Positions 5,853 through 8,909 of a DNA stretch of 8,909 nt are shown one piece after another. The stretch is from JBKPDV01 sp046728075 (GTDB taxonomy: Bacteria > Acidobacteriota > Thermoanaerobaculia > UBA5066 > Gp7-AA6). Location: assembly GCA_046728075.1 (NCBI GenBank), contig JBKPDV010000084.1:1-8909 (forward strand), written 5' to 3'. Numbering within the stretch: position 1 is the first letter of the stretch; the number at the start of each line of letters is the position of its first letter. The notes beneath the pieces were generated by a model that worked only from the letters and a program-made list of their open reading frames with translations, was not told the origin of the DNA and made no database searches. The position numbers were made by a program, and so were the translations under genes.

Positions 5853-6371
5853 ATGAAATTGAGTGAAATGACGACGGAAGCAATTCGAGCGGTCGCAGAG
5901 CGCAGGGGGTGCCGTCTTCTGGCCCTGGAAGGGGCGGGGGCAGGCCGATACTCGGTCCTGCGCGTGGTCCTGGAGCGGGCGACCGGTGAGCCGGTGACCG
6001 TGGACGACTGCGAGGGGGTTTCCCGGGACGTCTCGGCAGTGCTCGATGCCTCCGATGAGATCCCCCATCGCTACACCCTCGAGGTCTCGTCGGCGGGGCT
6101 GGACCGCAAGCTCTACTCTTTGGAAGACGCGGTCCGATTCGTCGGCCGGAGGGTTCGTGTGACGGCCGAGAATCCGGTCGCTGCGGAACCGTTGGAGGGT
6201 GCGCCAGTGCGCCCGGGGGCGCCTTCACGCCGCTTCGCGGGAACGCTGCGCGGTGTGGAGGGAGACCTCCTCACTGTCGTTGATGAGGAGAATCGCAAAA
6301 TCTATAATGTCCGTTTCGGCGATATCCGGGTCGCGAGACTCGACTTTCTGTGGCCGGTGAGAGCGAAATGA
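5853..6371 (+). CDS. rimP: Ribosome maturation factor RimP
   Basis: A 172-aa cytoplasmic factor required for maturation of the 30S ribosomal subunit. The N-terminal domain (about 1-87) shows VTVDDCEGVSRDVSAVLD (48-65) and the family hallmark YTLEVSSAGLDRKL (74-87). The C-terminal SH3-like domain runs from about 90 to 168 and ends FGDIRVARLDF. It is longer than the usual 150-155 aa because of a Pro/Ala-rich insertion at about 107-127. The start is uncertain: the ATG at 5853 has no Shine-Dalgarno because the terminator T-run abuts it. The in-frame ATG at 5868 (five codons in) has only a weak GAG upstream. The KLSEM start resembles other RimP N-termini, so 5853 is kept. It is the first gene of the conserved rimP-nusA-infB operon, and its stop codon overlaps the nusA ribosome site. 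Confidence 0.95.
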   Translation: MKLSEMTTEAIRAVAERRGCRLLALEGAGAGRYSVLRVVLERATGEPVTVDDCEGVSRDVSAVLDASDEIPHRYTLEVSSAGLDRKLYSLEDAVRFVGRRVRVTAENPVAAEPLEGAPVRPGAPSRRFAGTLRGVEGDLLTVVDEENRKIYNVRFGDIRVARLDFLWPVRAK

Positions 6372-6375
6372 GGGG
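6371..6375 (+). promoter_or_regulatory. nusA ribosome binding site overlapping the rimP stop
   Basis: AGGGG begins on the last base of the rimP TGA and lies 12 bases before the nusA ATG, somewhat far. The overlap suggests translational coupling of nusA to rimP. Confidence 0.5.
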
Positions 6376-6387
6376 TACGGTTTTTCC

Positions 6388-7857
6388 ATGATCATTGATC
6401 CGTCGGTCATCCGACAGGTTTCACGCGAGAAAGACATCGATCCGGAAAAGATGTTCGGCGCGCTCGAGGAAGCGATGTCCTCGGCAGCGCGGAAGTTCTA
6501 CCATGACCGGGCCGTCATCACGGCGATCGATCGAAAGACCGGCGAAATGACCGTTTATGCCCCGAGGGCCGTCGTCGCCGAGCTGGACACCGAATCCGAG
6601 GAGCCGCCGCCCCAGGTCCTGCTCGAGGAGGCCCGGGAACTGGTCGCCAAGCACGGAACTAAGGCCGACCTGCGGGTCCTCCGGCCCGCGGGCGAAGGCG
6701 AGCCTGCGACGGAAGTCTCCGACGTTCAGCTGGGCGACACCGTCCGTCTCTATCGCGAACCCATCGGCTTGGGCCGCATCGCCGCTCAGACGGCCAAGCA
6801 GGTTCTCTACCAGAAGGTCCGTGAGGCCGAGCGCGAGAACATCTACAACGAGTACTTTCCGAAGGTCGGCGAGCTGATGAGCGGGACGGTGAAGCGCTTC
6901 GAGCGCGGCGACATGATCGTCGATCTCGGAAAAACCGAAGGAGTGATCCCTCGGGAGCAACAATCGCGCGCCGAGCGCTATGGCCAGGGAGAGCGGATTC
7001 GCTCGATTCTCTATGACGTCCACAAGAATCCGAAGGGACCTCAGCTCGTTCTCTCGCGGACGGATCCTCGACTGCTGATCCGTCTCTTCGAAATGGAGGT
7101 TCCCGAGATCTACGACGGGACCGTCGTGATCAAGGGGGCCGTCCGGCAGCCGGGCGAGCGGGCCAAGGTGGCCGTCCGCTCGCGCGAGCGGGACGTCGAT
7201 CCGGTCGGCGCGTGCGTGGGCATGCGGGGCAGCCGCGTCCAGGCGATCATGCGGGAGCTTCACGGAGAGAAGATCGACGTGATTCTCTATTCCGACGACC
7301 TGATCACGTTCGCTCAGAATGCCCTCGCGCCGGCGAAGATCACGCGCGTTTCTCCGATCCATCACGAGGACGGGACGATGAGTCTGGACTGCGTGGTGGA
7401 GGATGAACAGCTCTCGCTGGCGATCGGCAAGAAGGGACAGAACGTCCGGCTCGCGTCCGCCCTGATCGGATTGAAGATCGAGATCAAGGGAGAGACCGAG
7501 GTCAAGGGCGAGGTGGCGGAGGCGCTGTCCCGCATGCTCGAGGCGTCCCGGCGGCGCTCGTCCCCGGTCACCGCGATCGAGGGGATCGGAGAGAAGACGG
7601 CCGAGAAGCTCGCCGAGGCGGGAGTCACGACGCTCGGAGAGCTCCTCGACAAATCGGCCGAAGAGCTGGCCCAAGTCGAGGGAATCGGAGAAAAGACGGC
7701 CGAGAAGCTTCTCGAGGCCGCGCGAGCGTTCGAACAGGCACTCGCGGAGCAGGAAGCGCAGGAAGAAGACGATGCGGCCGCCGCCGAAGCAGAGGCCGCC
7801 GCCGCCGAGAACGAGAACGTGACGGAAACGGCCGAACCGACAACGGTCCGAGAGTAA
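6388..7857 (+). CDS. nusA: Transcription elongation/termination factor NusA
   Basis: A 489-aa RNA-polymerase-binding factor that modulates pausing, intrinsic termination and antitermination. Domains in order are: N-terminal polymerase-binding domain at about 1-125; S1 RNA-binding domain at about 160-225 (SGTVKRFERGDMIVDLGKTEG); KH1 with VDPVGACVGMRGSRVQAIMREL (270-291); KH2 with AIGKKGQNVRLAS (345-357); then two helix-hairpin-helix modules, each with an identical GIGEKTAEKL (399-408 and 432-441); and an Ala/Glu-rich acidic tail (about 450-489). The KH GxxG loops are intact. The ATG at 6388 is 16 bases after rimP, and infB follows after 10 bases, so the three are co-transcribed. Unlike in Gram-positive clusters, there is no ylxR/ylxQ pair between nusA and infB. 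Confidence 0.97.
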   Translation: MIIDPSVIRQVSREKDIDPEKMFGALEEAMSSAARKFYHDRAVITAIDRKTGEMTVYAPRAVVAELDTESEEPPPQVLLEEARELVAKHGTKADLRVLRPAGEGEPATEVSDVQLGDTVRLYREPIGLGRIAAQTAKQVLYQKVREAERENIYNEYFPKVGELMSGTVKRFERGDMIVDLGKTEGVIPREQQSRAERYGQGERIRSILYDVHKNPKGPQLVLSRTDPRLLIRLFEMEVPEIYDGTVVIKGAVRQPGERAKVAVRSRERDVDPVGACVGMRGSRVQAIMRELHGEKIDVILYSDDLITFAQNALAPAKITRVSPIHHEDGTMSLDCVVEDEQLSLAIGKKGQNVRLASALIGLKIEIKGETEVKGEVAEALSRMLEASRRRSSPVTAIEGIGEKTAEKLAEAGVTTLGELLDKSAEELAQVEGIGEKTAEKLLEAARAFEQALAEQEAQEEDDAAAAEAEAAAAENENVTETAEPTTVRE

Positions 7858-7867
7858 TCAGGGAAAC

Positions 7868-8909
7868 ATGGGAAAGATCCGAGTCGAAGAACTGGCAGCC
7901 CAGATGGGCATCGGGAGCAAAGAGGTTCTCTTTCTGCTCCAGTCGATCGGCGTCGATGTGAAGTCTCCGCAGGCGGCTCTGGATGAATCCACCGTCCTCG
8001 CGATCCTGCAAGGCAAGACCCACGCGCCCAAGCAGCTGATCGTACGCGACACGGAATCCAAGGCGTTCCGGCCGCAGAAGAGCGCGCTCTCTCGAATCAA
8101 GATCATCGAGAAAGTGGCCGGGCCCGCGGGCTCGGCCCCGGCCGAGACGGCGCCCGAGGAACCCATCCGCGAGTCCCGGCAGCCGGAGCCCAAGGCCGCG
8201 CCCGCAAAGCAGGCGGAGCCCACACGCACGGCAGTCGTGGCGTCGGAGCCGGAACCCGAAGCTCCCAAACCCGCCGCCGCGCCGCCGCCGCGCAAGATCG
8301 TTCTGCCCCCGCGCCCGACTGTGCCCCCACGGCCTTCGGTGACCGCGACGGCAGCGCGCCCGATGGGACCGGCCCGGCCGGCAGCGCGGACGACGCCGAC
8401 GGGTCCGTCCCGCCCGGGTCCGTCGGTCTATCGGCCCACACCGGGAGGCCCGGGCGCTCGACCGCTGGGTGGACCGGCCGGTCGACCGGGACCGACGGGA
8501 CGGCCAGGCGCTCCGATGGGGCCAGCCGGCCGGCCCGGCGCGGTCGCCGCCCGAGGGGCAGCCGCCGTTCCGGTCAGCGATCGAGGCACGGCCAAACGCA
8601 AGAAGGACGACAAGGACGACGCGAAGAAGCCCGCCAAGAAGGGGGGCGCCAAGCCGAAGATCACCGTCGCCGACGAGGTCGATCTGAGAGAGTTCGTCGG
8701 CACTTATCAGGAAGACACGTACTCGGACATTTCTCTTCCGTTGATCGAAAAGACCGCGGAGAGCGAAGAGCCGGCTCCTCGCGTCTCGAAATCGGCGTTG
8801 CGGCGCGCCGCCAAGGAGACGCGGGCCCACGATTCGGGAAAGCTCCTCGAGTTCAAGAAACCGCTGCCGAGCGGGCCCGTGTTCCTCTCGGAAGGCGTCA
8901 CGGTCAAGG
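7868..8909 (+). CDS. infB: Translation initiation factor IF-2, N-terminal part (runs off the window)
   Basis: The first 347 codons of IF-2, the GTPase that places initiator tRNA on the 30S subunit; the frame is open to the right edge. Residues 1-52 form the IF2 N-terminal domain (GKIRVEELAAQMGIGSKEVLFLLQSIG...). Residues 85-235 are a long Pro/Ala/Arg/Gly-rich linker. A Lys/Asp-rich stretch (about 243-264) and a second conserved N-region follow, and at the very end FLSEGVTVK (339-347) begins the second IF2_N motif that precedes the G domain. The GTPase and tRNA-binding domains must lie beyond the window. The start ATG has AGGG four bases before it and lies 10 bases after nusA. The linker is typical of high-GC genomes and is poorly conserved. 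Confidence 0.95.
   Translation, partial: MGKIRVEELAAQMGIGSKEVLFLLQSIGVDVKSPQAALDESTVLAILQGKTHAPKQLIVRDTESKAFRPQKSALSRIKIIEKVAGPAGSAPAETAPEEPIRESRQPEPKAAPAKQAEPTRTAVVASEPEPEAPKPAAAPPPRKIVLPPRPTVPPRPSVTATAARPMGPARPAARTTPTGPSRPGPSVYRPTPGGPGARPLGGPAGRPGPTGRPGAPMGPAGRPGAVAARGAAAVPVSDRGTAKRKKDDKDDAKKPAKKGGAKPKITVADEVDLREFVGTYQEDTYSDISLPLIEKTAESEEPAPRVSKSALRRAAKETRAHDSGKLLEFKKPLPSGPVFLSEGVTVK

Noticed and set aside
6421..8830. Long minus-strand frames opposite nusA and infB (6421-7674 and 7625-8830)
   Set aside because: They are shadows of well-conserved plus-strand genes.

Overview
This is a GC-rich bacterial chromosomal window with a compact, mostly housekeeping layout. A TonB-type energy transducer and a periplasmic Do/HtrA protease point to a two-membrane (Gram-negative) cell. 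The unusual TonB architecture, the type of intergenic repeats and the protein flavour would fit Acidobacteriota or a neighbouring uncultured phylum. That placement is an impression, not something the sequence proves.

Layout. The left 5.2 kb is transcribed leftwards (minus strand). In order of transcription it holds a TonB-family protein (5194-3923), a CoA-binding Rossmann protein (3840-3415), a Do-family serine protease (3130-1613) and an NtrX-like sigma-54 response regulator (1458-94). A 68-bp divergent spacer separates tonB from a small four-helix membrane protein of unknown function on the plus strand (5263-5673). The rest of the plus strand is the conserved translation/transcription cluster rimP (5853-6371), nusA (6388-7857) and infB (7868 to beyond the right edge). 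It is preceded by a strong hairpin plus T-run that ends five bases before the rimP start codon and looks like an attenuator.

How the genes fit together. The minus-strand block is envelope-flavoured: energy coupling to outer-membrane transport, envelope proteolysis, and a regulator that activates sigma-54 promoters. Each gene there is separated by 80-290 bp, so a single operon is not assured. The plus-strand block is a tight operon (gaps of 16 and 10 bases) for 30S maturation, transcription elongation/termination and translation initiation.

The least ordinary part is in the spacers. Three minus-strand genes (ntrX, htrA, tonB) are followed, within 0-8 bases of the stop codon, by arrays with a seven-base period. 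The repeat words differ from spacer to spacer, and two of the arrays are arranged as long imperfect hairpins. The fourth spacer (after the CoA-binding gene) instead carries a copy of a widespread dispersed hairpin repeat, and a perfect 18-bp palindrome lies just upstream of ntrX. No tRNA, rRNA, CRISPR array, insertion sequence or phage gene was seen.
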